Source of the DNA: Arthrinium phaeospermum
Lineage: Eukaryota > Ascomycota > Sordariomycetes > Amphisphaeriales > Apiosporaceae
DNA: 64,000 bases
NCBI GenBank assembly: GCA_006503535.1
Contig: QYRS01000009.1
Location: forward strand, 1,860,001-1,924,000
Direction of reading: 5' to 3'
The notes below the pieces were generated by a model. It was not told the DNA's origin, did no database searches, and worked only from the letters and a program-made list of their open reading frames with translations. Positions 55,301 through 64,000 of this stretch are shown here, in pieces. Each line of letters opens with the position of its first letter. The stretch's first letter is position 1. A program made the position numbers and the translations under genes.

Positions 55301-57600
55301 TGCTCGAACCTTACAGGTCTGATATGACTCTTCACCAAATTGAGCTGCTTATGCTTAATATCATATCCTACGACATGGCTTGCTCGTAATCCGCTGTCAG
55401 TCCGGCTGCACTGAACTCGGGGGCCACAACTCCTGGTTTCCGGAGGCCCAAGTGGTTCCGGTCTGGTGGGACTCCTCTGACCCTGACCCGTTCTGGTGAA
55501 CATGGGAGTCGCAGCAGTCTCTTTTTGGCAATGGCTGTCTATTTGCAGTAGCCTGGCCCGAGTCAGTAGAGGCTAGTCGAGTCTGGTGCTGAGGACTGGG
55601 TACGGAATATGCAAACCAAGACCAAAACGGCCCCAAACCACCGCCATTTGACAACATGGCCGAAAGCATGGCGACTTATTAGCAGCTTACTATTATAATC
55701 TCTCTAACCTCCTAACATTGGTCTCACGGCGACCCTTTCGCTCAATGGCGTGCTCCGAAAAGGTCTCGCCACGTGCCGTATATCCAGATGTTGATCTGTG
55801 TCGACCAAGCCAGTCACCCATGACAGCTAACGGTACTTGACAGTCGGTGCAATTAGACACGGAACTTGCCAAAAGTGCTGTGCAGAGAGAGTACCTACCT
55901 TTAATCATTGCTGCGGGTAAATACAGGAGAAATAAGAACATGATGTAGCATGATCCTCCGAAGAGGAACCTCCAAGGAGGATTGTTTATTAGTTGCTGTC
56001 CATGATGGATGAAACAGTTCGGGCTGGGTGCAGATCTCGAATTACCTGATTGGACGAAATCATGGCTTGGTATGCATTCTTTGTCAGATTTGTAACCAAT
56101 TTCAACCACTCACATCTCAGCTTAGGTCGCATCCTGACAACCGACTAAAAGCCCCAGGGCTGCGGCGGCACTTTTTTCTAAGTTGTCAAGAATCTTCCTT
56201 CGAGCCTGGCGCTCGACTCGTCGCCGAACTCTATTCCATCCCAGGCGACCCCAACCATGCGCCTAGTCTAGCGGTGAGGTGAAAGATGGGCAACAAACAA
56301 ACGTCCTCGCCGACTCTAAAGCTAAGGCTATTTGCATTGTGCAGCAGCACTTACATGTACACTTCACATTGAGCCACATACGTATATAGTAATCAGTCGG
56401 CGATATAGACCCGAGCAAACCGGTTGATGTCAACATCCTGGCCGGCCAGGGATGGCTGCGTAGATATAACAACAACGCCTACCATCCAACCTCATGAACA
56501 TCAATGGATACTTTCGCCGTTGATCATGGCCCATGCGTCAAGCCGATGACTCCAACCGACAAGTACTGGATGGAGATGCTAATAACTGTTATCTGATGTC
56601 GACAGTGCAGCAATGCAATGCCCTTTGGCAAGACCCCAACCTAACCAGATCGAGCACCAACTGCAAATGCCGTGTACTAACCATACCTATATGCATGTAT
56701 ATCTTGATATACTGCTAATGCTTGTATAACATTTGGATATCATATCATAACCAAGTGGTATAAATTCGCGAGTAAAAGCCGGGAAGCCAACAGCTCGACG
56801 CTGGCTTATTTCTACGGCCGGCATTACATATAGGAACGATCGATCAGCTGAAGAAGAGGTTGGCTGTTTTGTTTGTGGAAATGGTTGGTCGAGAGTCATG
56901 TCGATTTGTCCCTCCCTACTGGACAGGGTCTCTCATCCTCTCGCCATGTCCGACCGACCGACCTGTGCAACAAGAGAAGTCGGGTTTACAGTGTGAAGTG
57001 AACGCACGTGGAGTATATGTAAGGAGGTGGGAGGACTCTCGAGATCCGCAGTCCGACCACCTTCTGTCGATGTGATAACCCATCAGTGCAATCAATGCCT
57101 TACTTATATCTTGTCCAACTTTTGATCTGAGCACGATCTACATACATGCCATTTTCGCTTCGACATCGCACGAGCATGAAGGCTCTTGACTGAGCCTTCC
57201 ACCCTCGGGGCCGTGAGGTGACATTCGATATGTAGAAAAAGCATCGACAGGGGGCGCGCCGACTGGACTGGCGGTACATTTGGGAGGTACTCTCCGTGCC
57301 GTACGTACCCAAGCAAGTCTGCTACCGTCCGAAGCACATTTGTAGTGGACAAAGGGGGCCAGGAAACGAAACGTGTGGATGCCCGCTGCATGAGCATGGA
57401 ATAGCGTATTTTACTGGTAGTGCTCTGGAAATGCCGCTAGCCCTATGCATAGTAGTGCCCTCGGCGCCCTTGCTGGGGGGGCTTGCTGGGAATGCTGGTA
57501 TGCTGGGTACATGGTAATTAGTGCTGTTGCAGGGCCCCACGCGCCGCTTTCGAGAGCCACGATTTTCGGGGTCCCTTAACTTACAAGATACGCTCTTTTA
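46360..57600. other. Gene desert, about 11 kb, no supported gene
   Basis: No open frame above about 185 codons on either strand, and none with a recognisable domain, splice-linked coding or a secretion signal. Base composition is near 50% GC, so it is not a typical AT-rich RIP-mutated repeat block. I found no tRNA, 5S rRNA, LTR or transposase remnant. TACGGAGTA words occur at 48437-48445 and 54178-54186. A CTG-repeat-like stretch (TTGCTGCTGCTGCTATAAG) is near 48036. The candidates are long non-coding transcripts, old decayed mobile DNA, or a very large regulatory region. Confidence 0.55.
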
Positions 57601-59390
57601 GTGCCTCCCCCTTCATGTCTGGCAGTTCGTGATGCCGAATAACTGCACCATCTCCTCCCCATACAATCCCTTGAGACCTTGACTGTTTGGGCACTTATTC
57701 TCCTTCCTTTGCCCTATCCATTCGGGTTGAATTAAAGAGGGGACGTGGGACCTACCTTACGTTATATGACCTCTAAACCTCCGTCCGCTCTCTCTGCCTG
57801 TTTCCTACTCCAGGATTTAGTCCTTTCCTCTCTTGCCCCTTGGTCACTTGTACCTGCATAAGTTCATTCATTTGTTTGTTTGTTTTTTGCAACTCGAGAT
57901 ACCCAGTCGTTCTGTTTTTCATAGAAGGGCAACGGACAATTGTCTTGCGCGAAGTATTTCCTGTTTCCGACTGGCAGCCAAGCCTCGACGCCTACGCACA
58001 CCACACACACCGAACCCGGTCGACGAAAGGGCTTCACTCGAGAGCTAAGGATCCTCGGGCAACTCAAACAAAAGAAAAATCCGGATCGGAACCGAGCTGG
58101 ATGCGAAATACGAAAACGTTTAAGGCATCAACGCAGACATCGACACGAACATTGAGTTGCATCGCATTTGCAGAGGCCAAGGAAAGGAAGTTCTGGTCGT
58201 CCATTATTCGTCCAATCTCCTGCCGCCGGGCCCTCCCGTTTGAACGGTACCAGCCAATTGTAAGCTGGTGGAAGTCGTACCGAGCTGCAGCTAGAGCTTC
58301 GACGGAAAATCGATAAGTCGGCAACTCGAACAAGGCCCAAGAAGGAGCAATCCAACCGCATTGCGGCTTCACTTTTCAGACCAGGTACGTATTTTGCTCG
58401 ACGGGCCGTGGATTTGGGTTCACCGGCCCAGAACAATCACTTGGAACGGTTTGCACCTCGAGGGCGTTAGACGTCATCCACCTCCGTAACTGCCCCAAAC
58501 AAGTGTTTGCGCGCAAGACCAGCAGCAGTCAGAGAGATACATGGTTGTGGCCCATCCCGCGCGTATGCAAGGGGCGAACGCACAATTCCTCACCTGCTGT
58601 GCAACGATGTCTTGCGCCTCCAGCATGATTGCATGAAGCATGGCTTTTCAATACTTCTCCAGCACGCTGCAGCCTGCATCGTGCTTGTGAAGGGACGAAA
58701 TATCACCTCCAATAAGTCGACTGAGAACTGCAGGGGATGGCTCAGCAGCAGCCGCTCCCTCCCGGCACTGGCGTCATCAACACCCGGTATTGATATTCGC
58801 CGGCGATATTATTATTCCCCCTGCTTTTCGCCATGCGTAACGAGGTCCCCTACCAGCGCTCATCCGTCTTCCCCATGTTTGCCGTACCTGGGATAAACTA
58901 TATAGTCTGCTAACGACTGCTCGCCTCAGATCTAAGAGCTTTTAACTGAGTCTCTTCGCTTCACAGCGTCACTATCTATCGGCCTAAAGGTACAACACCA
59001 TTCCAAATAGTTAGGCCGTTGGTTGCTTTGCTGCAATAGCAAATTAGCAGTTCCCAGCAGACCGGCACCGGCTTTATTCGCAATTTCGGGACGCGGACAG
59101 AAACACTCGGGTTCGAGAAGGTCCTTCTTCCAATTAAGCGAAGACGAAGACTCCGTCGTCTAGCAAAAGCAAAGGAGCAGCAACAAACCAATCTCACGCC
59201 TCGCTTGTTGTGCATTCACCCATTGAGCCGGGACGCAACCTACAGCCTTCAGACGCATACTGACGACCAGCATTGGGCAGCTTGCAGCTGAAAGGCCAAC
59301 AGCATCGTACCATTCTTCTCGGCAACGCAACCCCCTGTATCGACGGTACTCCGCACCCCCTGGTATTAACCATACCCCGGACCATATTGC

Positions 59391-59402
59391 ATGACACTGT
59401 AA
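59391..59402 (+). promoter_or_regulatory. uORF 1 in the leader of the CRIB-domain gene
   Basis: ATG ACA CTG TAA, three codons plus stop, about 300 nt before the main start codon. It affects translation only if the leader is transcribed as proposed. Confidence 0.4.
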
Positions 59403-59630
59403 AGTGTGCAGCAGGGTTTCTGACCAGTCCCATCGCGCCCAGCTCTTGGACAGCTTTGATCTGTTTTTATATCCCTTCCGGGTATCGCATTCGAAGCGTG
59501 GCTCGTCCCCCACAAATATCCTTTCGGGTGGTACACATTGGTTGTTGATTCCACATCTCAAAACACCCTCACACCCTCAACTCACTTACACAACATCGTC
59601 GACTACGCGTGATAAAAGGGGAAGAGATCG

Positions 59631-59651
59631 ATGAAGTCGGTTGAGACATAG
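59631..59651 (+). promoter_or_regulatory. uORF 2 in the leader of the CRIB-domain gene
   Basis: A six-residue frame (MKSVET) ending 44 nt before the main ATG at 59696. The short gap would give little room for reinitiation. Confidence 0.45.
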
Positions 59652-59695
59652 CCATCGCTCCGGCCACTGATACAAGACACAACACTCGGTCCATC

Positions 59696-62281
59696 ATGCA
59701 TAATTCCATGTATGCATCGCAGAGGCCCCCTTCGGGGAAGGCTGCCAAAATTCTCGGCGCGTCAGAAGACTTCTCTGGTGTGCCGCCACCGCCCAAGAAC
59801 CCATTCCATAACTACACAGATTTACTTGAGCCCTCGCTGGATGGGCCGCCCTCGCCAGATCGCCTCAGGCAGCTTAACCAGGAGATGAGGCGTGGTTCTC
59901 ACGCCGATGTAAGGCGTGGTTCGCACGCCGACATAAGGCGCGGCTCGCAAGCCGATATCAGACACGTAACTCATCCTGAAGTTAGACGCGGTTCCATTGC
60001 GGAGAAGCGTCACAGCCAGCACACCACCTCGTCGGGCTCGTCTTCCCTTCTATCTTCGGACCGGCCGTCATGGGAACATGGCTTGGAGCAGATCAGCCTG
60101 TCGCGAAAGTCTTCTCAGCGGTCTACCTCAAGCGGTGTGCCGTCGCGTGAGGGACGCCCAGAGAGCCTGCAGATCTTTGGGAAGTCATTGTTCAACCGCA
60201 AGGGTAAGTTACGGAGGGAAAGCAGTGACCAGGGCTCTTCGATGAGCTCTCCACAACCCGAAGAGGCTGCACCTACTCCGGCTGAGCGTCCGACCGGACG
60301 CAAAATGTCGCAGCCTTTTCTCAACGGCGTGTTGTCTCGGCGGAAGGACAAAAAGGATCCCGAGGCGGGTGCAAGAAAGATACAGATTTCTGGCCCCTAC
60401 AACTTTCAGCACCTCACACATTCTCAGAATGACGGTATTGACAACTGCGAGGAGACAATGATCGACCTTTCGGATTCGCGGTACGCACGTCGGCCAACAG
60501 ACCCGTTCCCAAAGGGTCTCCGGCCCGACGATATGCACTTCAACAACTTCTCGTCCGAGAGTTTGTCGAATATACAAGAAGACCCATCTGTCGGGGGGCA
60601 CGGGGGACATGTGCGAAAGACTAGCGAGCTGCAAGCGCCACAGACGCGGCAGCACCGATACTCTCCTCCCGCGCCGATCCGACCCCTGCCGAAGCGAGCG
60701 ATATCCGAGGAGCAAATGCGTGGCCCGCCTCCTCGACCGCCAAGATCTCCTATCGGAATGAGCTGGAACACGCCTGCTGTCGTCCCCCCGCCCAGGCTCT
60801 CTAGCCGGGCGCCAGCCCGAGACGAAGAGATCGACCCTCTGGAACGGCCAATGACCAACTGCAGCTCCCGACAGCCACAACCATTCCTTCTGTCTCCTGC
60901 CCCACCGATGCCAGAACCCCCTGCGACAGCCCAGGGCCTCATCAGTGACTTTCTTAGCCCGGACGACGTCGTCGAGCAACAAATTGGCTCGCATGCTATC
61001 ACGACACCAGATGATGCAGCTTGGCCTTTGACGGCCAACGTCTTGACGTCATTGCCCGATGTACCCGAGGAGGAGGAAGGAAGCCGACAGGATTGCACAA
61101 GCCTGACGAGCAATAACTCATCTTTGAGAGGTAGCATCTCGGCGCCTCTACTCCGCCAGAGGCCGCAGCCTCCGGCTCCCGCTCAGGGCAACCCGAGCAA
61201 CGCGTCCGAAACACTAGGCAAATTCGACATGTTGGCAGCTCAGCGTCTCATGCGAGCGTCCATCGATGAAGACGGGAGCGTGTACGAAGACAGCCTTAAC
61301 TGGGAAGACGATATCGATTATTGCTACGAGCATGCTGCCGAAGCCGACTTTGACTATGCCTGGGAGCGACCGTCTTGCGACATGGGGCGAGGTGAGGACG
61401 AAGACGCGCAAAGCCCCAAGACAACCAAGCCGGGTTCATCCCGAAACTCGGCGGGCCTGCCCGGCGGCCACCTGTTCCGACACAACAAGTTTGACGTCCC
61501 GGCTCTGAGCCCCGCCAGTCAAACCTCTCTGGCCTCTTCGCAGGGTGCCATCACACCGACACTGCAGCAAGGAGCTGTGACTTCAAACTTCTCTCTACCC
61601 CGACGGGACAGCTCCACGCTCGCTGGCCGTGGACATAGTCGTGTGCCATCACGGGTTGCGGCTTTCAAGGAATCACAAGGATTCGTATCGCCGTCTTTAT
61701 TGGTACCAAACGACTACCATCAACAAATGCTTCTCCACGAGAGCGAGTTGAGGGAAGAAGACGAGGATGATGAGGCCATGTATCTGAGCCACGGCACGTC
61801 CTTCCTCGACCCGGCTGACTTCAAGAGTGCCAACGCCCGCGCAAGTTCTTCGACGACACACTCAGCGCTCTCAGATTCCTCCAGCCGTCACAGGTCGGCA
61901 ACTTCGAACTCGACGGCTTTTACACGCTGGACAGCTAGCAGCACCTCCACCAGCATCGAAAGCTGGCAGGCTCCTAGCGAGGACAGTGAGATCACCGCGA
62001 AGATGGACAACGACGATGTGTCACCGCTGCCCGTGTTCCAGGATGTCTTCAAGCGCGACGCCAGCCGCGAGCGCCACCACAGGGCTCAGTCGCACGCCAA
62101 CGTGCTGGCTCCCAACGACGACGATATCGCCCCCCACGAGGGCGTCTCTCCCGTTCCGCCTGTAAAGTCCCGCCGCCGAGCGAGGACCACCAGCCGGAGC
62201 CACAACAACCCACCAGCTCAATTTGGCCTCTTCCCCGCAGTTCCGTCCAACAACAACTACTTGCCAGGAGGTCGAATCTAA
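59696..62281 (+). CDS. CRIB (p21-Rho-binding) domain protein, candidate Cdc42/Rac effector
   Basis: Single exon, 861 aa from 59696; the in-frame ATG at 59708 is an alternative start. Near residues 227-245, ARKIQISGPYNFQHLTHSQND matches the CRIB consensus ISxPxxFxHxxH, which binds GTP-loaded Cdc42 or Rac. No kinase domain follows, so it is not a PAK. It is closer in layout to Gic-type adaptors that link Cdc42 to polarity. The rest is low-complexity and Ser/Pro/Arg-rich, with several polyproline stretches (GPPPRPPRSP, VVPPPRLSS) that could bind SH3 domains. An acidic Tyr/Asp patch occurs around 525-560. Residues ~65-100 hold RRGS[HQ]AD[VI] repeats, likely basophilic-kinase sites (RRxS). The function as a polarity adaptor is inferred from the CRIB motif alone. 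Confidence 0.85.
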   Translation: MHNSMYASQRPPSGKAAKILGASEDFSGVPPPPKNPFHNYTDLLEPSLDGPPSPDRLRQLNQEMRRGSHADVRRGSHADIRRGSQADIRHVTHPEVRRGSIAEKRHSQHTTSSGSSSLLSSDRPSWEHGLEQISLSRKSSQRSTSSGVPSREGRPESLQIFGKSLFNRKGKLRRESSDQGSSMSSPQPEEAAPTPAERPTGRKMSQPFLNGVLSRRKDKKDPEAGARKIQISGPYNFQHLTHSQNDGIDNCEETMIDLSDSRYARRPTDPFPKGLRPDDMHFNNFSSESLSNIQEDPSVGGHGGHVRKTSELQAPQTRQHRYSPPAPIRPLPKRAISEEQMRGPPPRPPRSPIGMSWNTPAVVPPPRLSSRAPARDEEIDPLERPMTNCSSRQPQPFLLSPAPPMPEPPATAQGLISDFLSPDDVVEQQIGSHAITTPDDAAWPLTANVLTSLPDVPEEEEGSRQDCTSLTSNNSSLRGSISAPLLRQRPQPPAPAQGNPSNASETLGKFDMLAAQRLMRASIDEDGSVYEDSLNWEDDIDYCYEHAAEADFDYAWERPSCDMGRGEDEDAQSPKTTKPGSSRNSAGLPGGHLFRHNKFDVPALSPASQTSLASSQGAITPTLQQGAVTSNFSLPRRDSSTLAGRGHSRVPSRVAAFKESQGFVSPSLLVPNDYHQQMLLHESELREEDEDDEAMYLSHGTSFLDPADFKSANARASSSTTHSALSDSSSRHRSATSNSTAFTRWTASSTSTSIESWQAPSEDSEITAKMDNDDVSPLPVFQDVFKRDASRERHHRAQSHANVLAPNDDDIAPHEGVSPVPPVKSRRRARTTSRSHNNPPAQFGLFPAVPSNNNYLPGGRI
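59888..59985 (+). repeat. In-frame 24-nt tandem repeats coding RRGS(H/Q)AD(V/I)
   Basis: Three close copies of an eight-codon unit, one diverged copy (RHVTHPEV) and a partial RRGSIAEK. DNA identity between copies is high, suggesting recent slippage. Each good copy holds an RRGS site of the PKA/AGC type. Confidence 0.85.
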
Positions 62282-63153
62282 GCAATCAAATGTGTTTACA
62301 TATTATGCATATATATCCCAATATATTTCTTCTAACAGTATCAGTTTTGATACTTAACCCCCCAATGAAGCCTCGAGCTTCAGAAGCTGTTTGCAGGCTG
62401 TATTTTACACGTACAACACAGGCACACCAAGCATTGTCGGCGTTCTCATCTGTCGTTACTGGCGCCTATTCCATTCTGTTTTCGATTCATTTACGTTGGG
62501 TGCGTACTCTTGGGCCCCATACATAGACAGCGGTTGCGCGGAAAAAATCGCATTCTCTTTTGTATACTAGGCTGGTTTACAAGCCATGGGAAGTGGCCCC
62601 AGATTCGTTATACGGCAAGAACCCAGCGGCGGGAGGCGAAAAGGGACATCAAAAACTGTTTTCGGCGATGTATGATGGGATTTTCATATGAAGAGTTGTC
62701 TTCAGCAAGCCGCGTATAGAACGAATGGGTTCCTGGGCTCTATATTCCCCCCAGAACCAGTTTTACATTCAGCGTCCACATCACTGGGACGTAATATGTA
62801 CTTCACGGACTAGCCAGTCCATCATTTTCCTTTATATTTAGTGTGCCTTGGAAGGGGAGAGGAGAGAGGGCGATTTATATACTTAGACGTCGGAGGGATG
62901 CTTTCAAAGCATCCCCCCAAAAATATTACTACTCCAGCTATGTCTGGATCCAAACTTGCAAGCTGCCTTTTGGTCAGGATTCGTTTGGTTGTGACTTGCT
63001 AACATTTGACATTTCATTTGGTCAAGCAAACAACGCTTCGCGCGAACGATGCTTGCCGCCATCTAGGTGGCCATGATCATTGGCTCTCTCTTCGTTGAGT
63101 ATCGATTCTATAAAGTCCTTATCATCCTTCCTGGGCTGTGGTCACTGGCCTGC
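62282..63153. other. Intergenic between convergent CRIB and YkoF-like genes
   Basis: 3' flanks of two convergent genes, about 0.87 kb. No gene or RNA seen. Confidence 0.55.
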
Positions 63154-63735
63154 TCACGAGCTGCTGCCCTCGGCTAGGAGATCCTCCACTCGTTTCACTT
63201 TGTCCGCAGCTGACTGCTTCTTGTCCGTCCTACACAGTAACTGTCAGCACGCACGTACACACACTTCTCGCTCACATCTTTTCGTATTGCCATCTCCAGA
63301 GTAACTGGTTAAGTGAGGCTGTGTGCATTTACTCACCTGGAACCGACTCTCATGGACGACTGGACCCGGAGGACGCCCAGCGAGTGGACCAGGCTGTGCG
63401 CCTGGCCGATGAGCTTCATGACTTCATCCCACGAGCCCTCTATGCGGAAATATTAGCATCAATGTGTGTTTGTTTGGTGGATACGAATGAATGGGTGCGT
63501 ACCGACTGTGGTGCCGGCCGAGTGCATGGTGCACGTCAGGCCGCTGGCGTTGAGCAGCTTCTGCACCTCGGCCACCTCTTTGGCTACGGAGACGCTGCCT
63601 GTGCCGACCTAGATAGGCATAAGACAAGGGTGTTAGCATGGTGTACCTCTTCATGGGTTGCGACGGAATACTGACGGGTATCAGGCAGAAGTCGGCATAG
63701 GCCCGCTCGGGGGTGGCGATGCTGCTGTAATCCAT
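63154..63735 (-). CDS. YkoF/MTH1187-type thiamine-binding protein (UPF0045, ECM15 family)
   Basis: Four exons on the minus strand: 63676-63735, 63503-63608, 63337-63439 and 63154-63229. The introns are 67, 63 and 107 nt with GTCAGT, GTACGC and GTGAGT donors and TAG acceptors. The product is 114 aa, the usual size. The fold is ferredoxin-like: ADFCLIPVGTGSVSVAKEVAEVQKLL, then LTCTMHSAGTTVEGSWDEVMKLI, then GVLRVQSSMRVGSRTDKKQS. The PVGTGS and HSAGTTVEG segments are the family's landmarks. Homologues form tetramers. Bacterial members bind thiamine or its pyrimidine part, and yeast Ecm15 is poorly understood. All four splices are supported by continuity of these motifs. Confidence 0.93.
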
Positions 63736-64000
63736 CTTGATGGCTGCGTCGTGGTGGTGGGGGAACCTGACTGAACGTGGTAAAGGTAGTAAGTAATAGG
63801 TGTGGTAAGCAGCACTAGGGACAGAAGAGGCTACCACACTGATCGGGCTCTGATTCACCTAGCTTGAAGGTCGGAATGCTATGCTGTTTGTTGTTAAGGT
63901 AAGCTGCTGTCGTTCAGAAGGGGTCGTCTGCAACGAACGATTGATTGCTGGCGGCGGGGTCGTCGCCGTTGCCCGGAAAGCGCCGGGTTTGCTAGTGCGG
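63736..64000. other. 5' flank of the YkoF-like gene to the window end
   Basis: Promoter region of the minus-strand gene. Nothing else recognisable. Confidence 0.4.

Larger units (their letters stand above)
57601..59695 (+). promoter_or_regulatory. Likely promoter and long 5' leader of the CRIB-domain gene
   Basis: A strong pyrimidine-rich belt at about 57,600-57,900 on the plus strand (CTCTCTCTGCCTG, TTTGTTTGTTTGTTTTTTGC) looks like a fungal transcription start region. A good donor, CAG|GTACGT, occurs at about 58,383. A branch-like GCTAACGAC and acceptors GCCTCAG and CTTCACAG follow near 58,909-58,967, consistent with a roughly 0.55 kb leader intron. Two short upstream open frames follow: 59391-59402 and 59631-59651. 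No protein gene is supported in this stretch. Confidence 0.5.

Noticed and set aside
1..64000. CRISPR arrays, insertion sequences, plasmid origins, viral genes
   Set aside because: None seen. The gene structure is eukaryotic throughout, and the repeats found are short tandem or palindromic sequences.

Overview
The window is nuclear DNA of a filamentous ascomycete (Pezizomycotina, most likely a Sordariomycete). The reasons are short GT-AG introns (mostly 50-125 nt) with CTAAC/CTGAC-like branch sites, single genes rather than operons on both strands, a HET-domain gene, a large secreted catalase with a C-terminal DJ-1-like domain, a GT90/CAP10-like glycosyltransferase and a LYC1-like acetyltransferase. 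No prokaryotic, viral or plasmid signature was found. The species cannot be named from this sequence alone. Exon boundaries were worked out by eye from reading frames, splice consensus and protein continuity.

Left part (1-19.8 kb), mostly housekeeping. A YMC020W-like alpha/beta hydrolase gene runs off the left edge on the minus strand and carries an apparent frameshift. RRP5 (ribosome assembly) is on the plus strand. A GPI-anchored PLC-like phosphodiesterase follows on the minus strand, then CDC37 (Hsp90 co-chaperone) and a CCDC47 homologue (ER membrane-protein chaperone), also minus. A haspin kinase gene is on the plus strand and diverges from CCDC47.

Middle part (19.8-46.4 kb). A 3.8 kb gene-free stretch leads into a secreted catalase with a 14-nt micro-exon. 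Next come an MFS transporter and a GT90 glycosyltransferase (both minus), then two acetyltransferase genes (LYC1-like plus, small GNAT minus) whose stop codons overlap tail to tail. Two small-subunit ribosomal protein genes, uS8 (RPS22) and eS12 (RPS12), are head to head over a shared promoter. They are followed by a HET-domain protein, a Pin4/Par14 parvulin, a five-exon SRA-YDG domain gene and a small secreted cysteine-rich protein.

Right part (46.4-64 kb). About 13 kb holds no gene I can support. Its right end looks like the promoter and a long, probably spliced, uORF-bearing leader of a CRIB-domain (Cdc42/Rac effector-like) gene. A four-exon YkoF/MTH1187-like thiamine-binding gene (ECM15 family) is last.

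The genes do not form a pathway or a biosynthetic cluster. The loosest common theme is ribosome production (RRP5, uS8, eS12, and Pin4 in other species). I found no convincing new multi-gene system. The observations most worth following are the SRA-YDG gene, the 13 kb gene desert with its structured leader, the broken hydrolase frame, the overlapping acetyltransferase stops, and the long introns of the uS8 gene.
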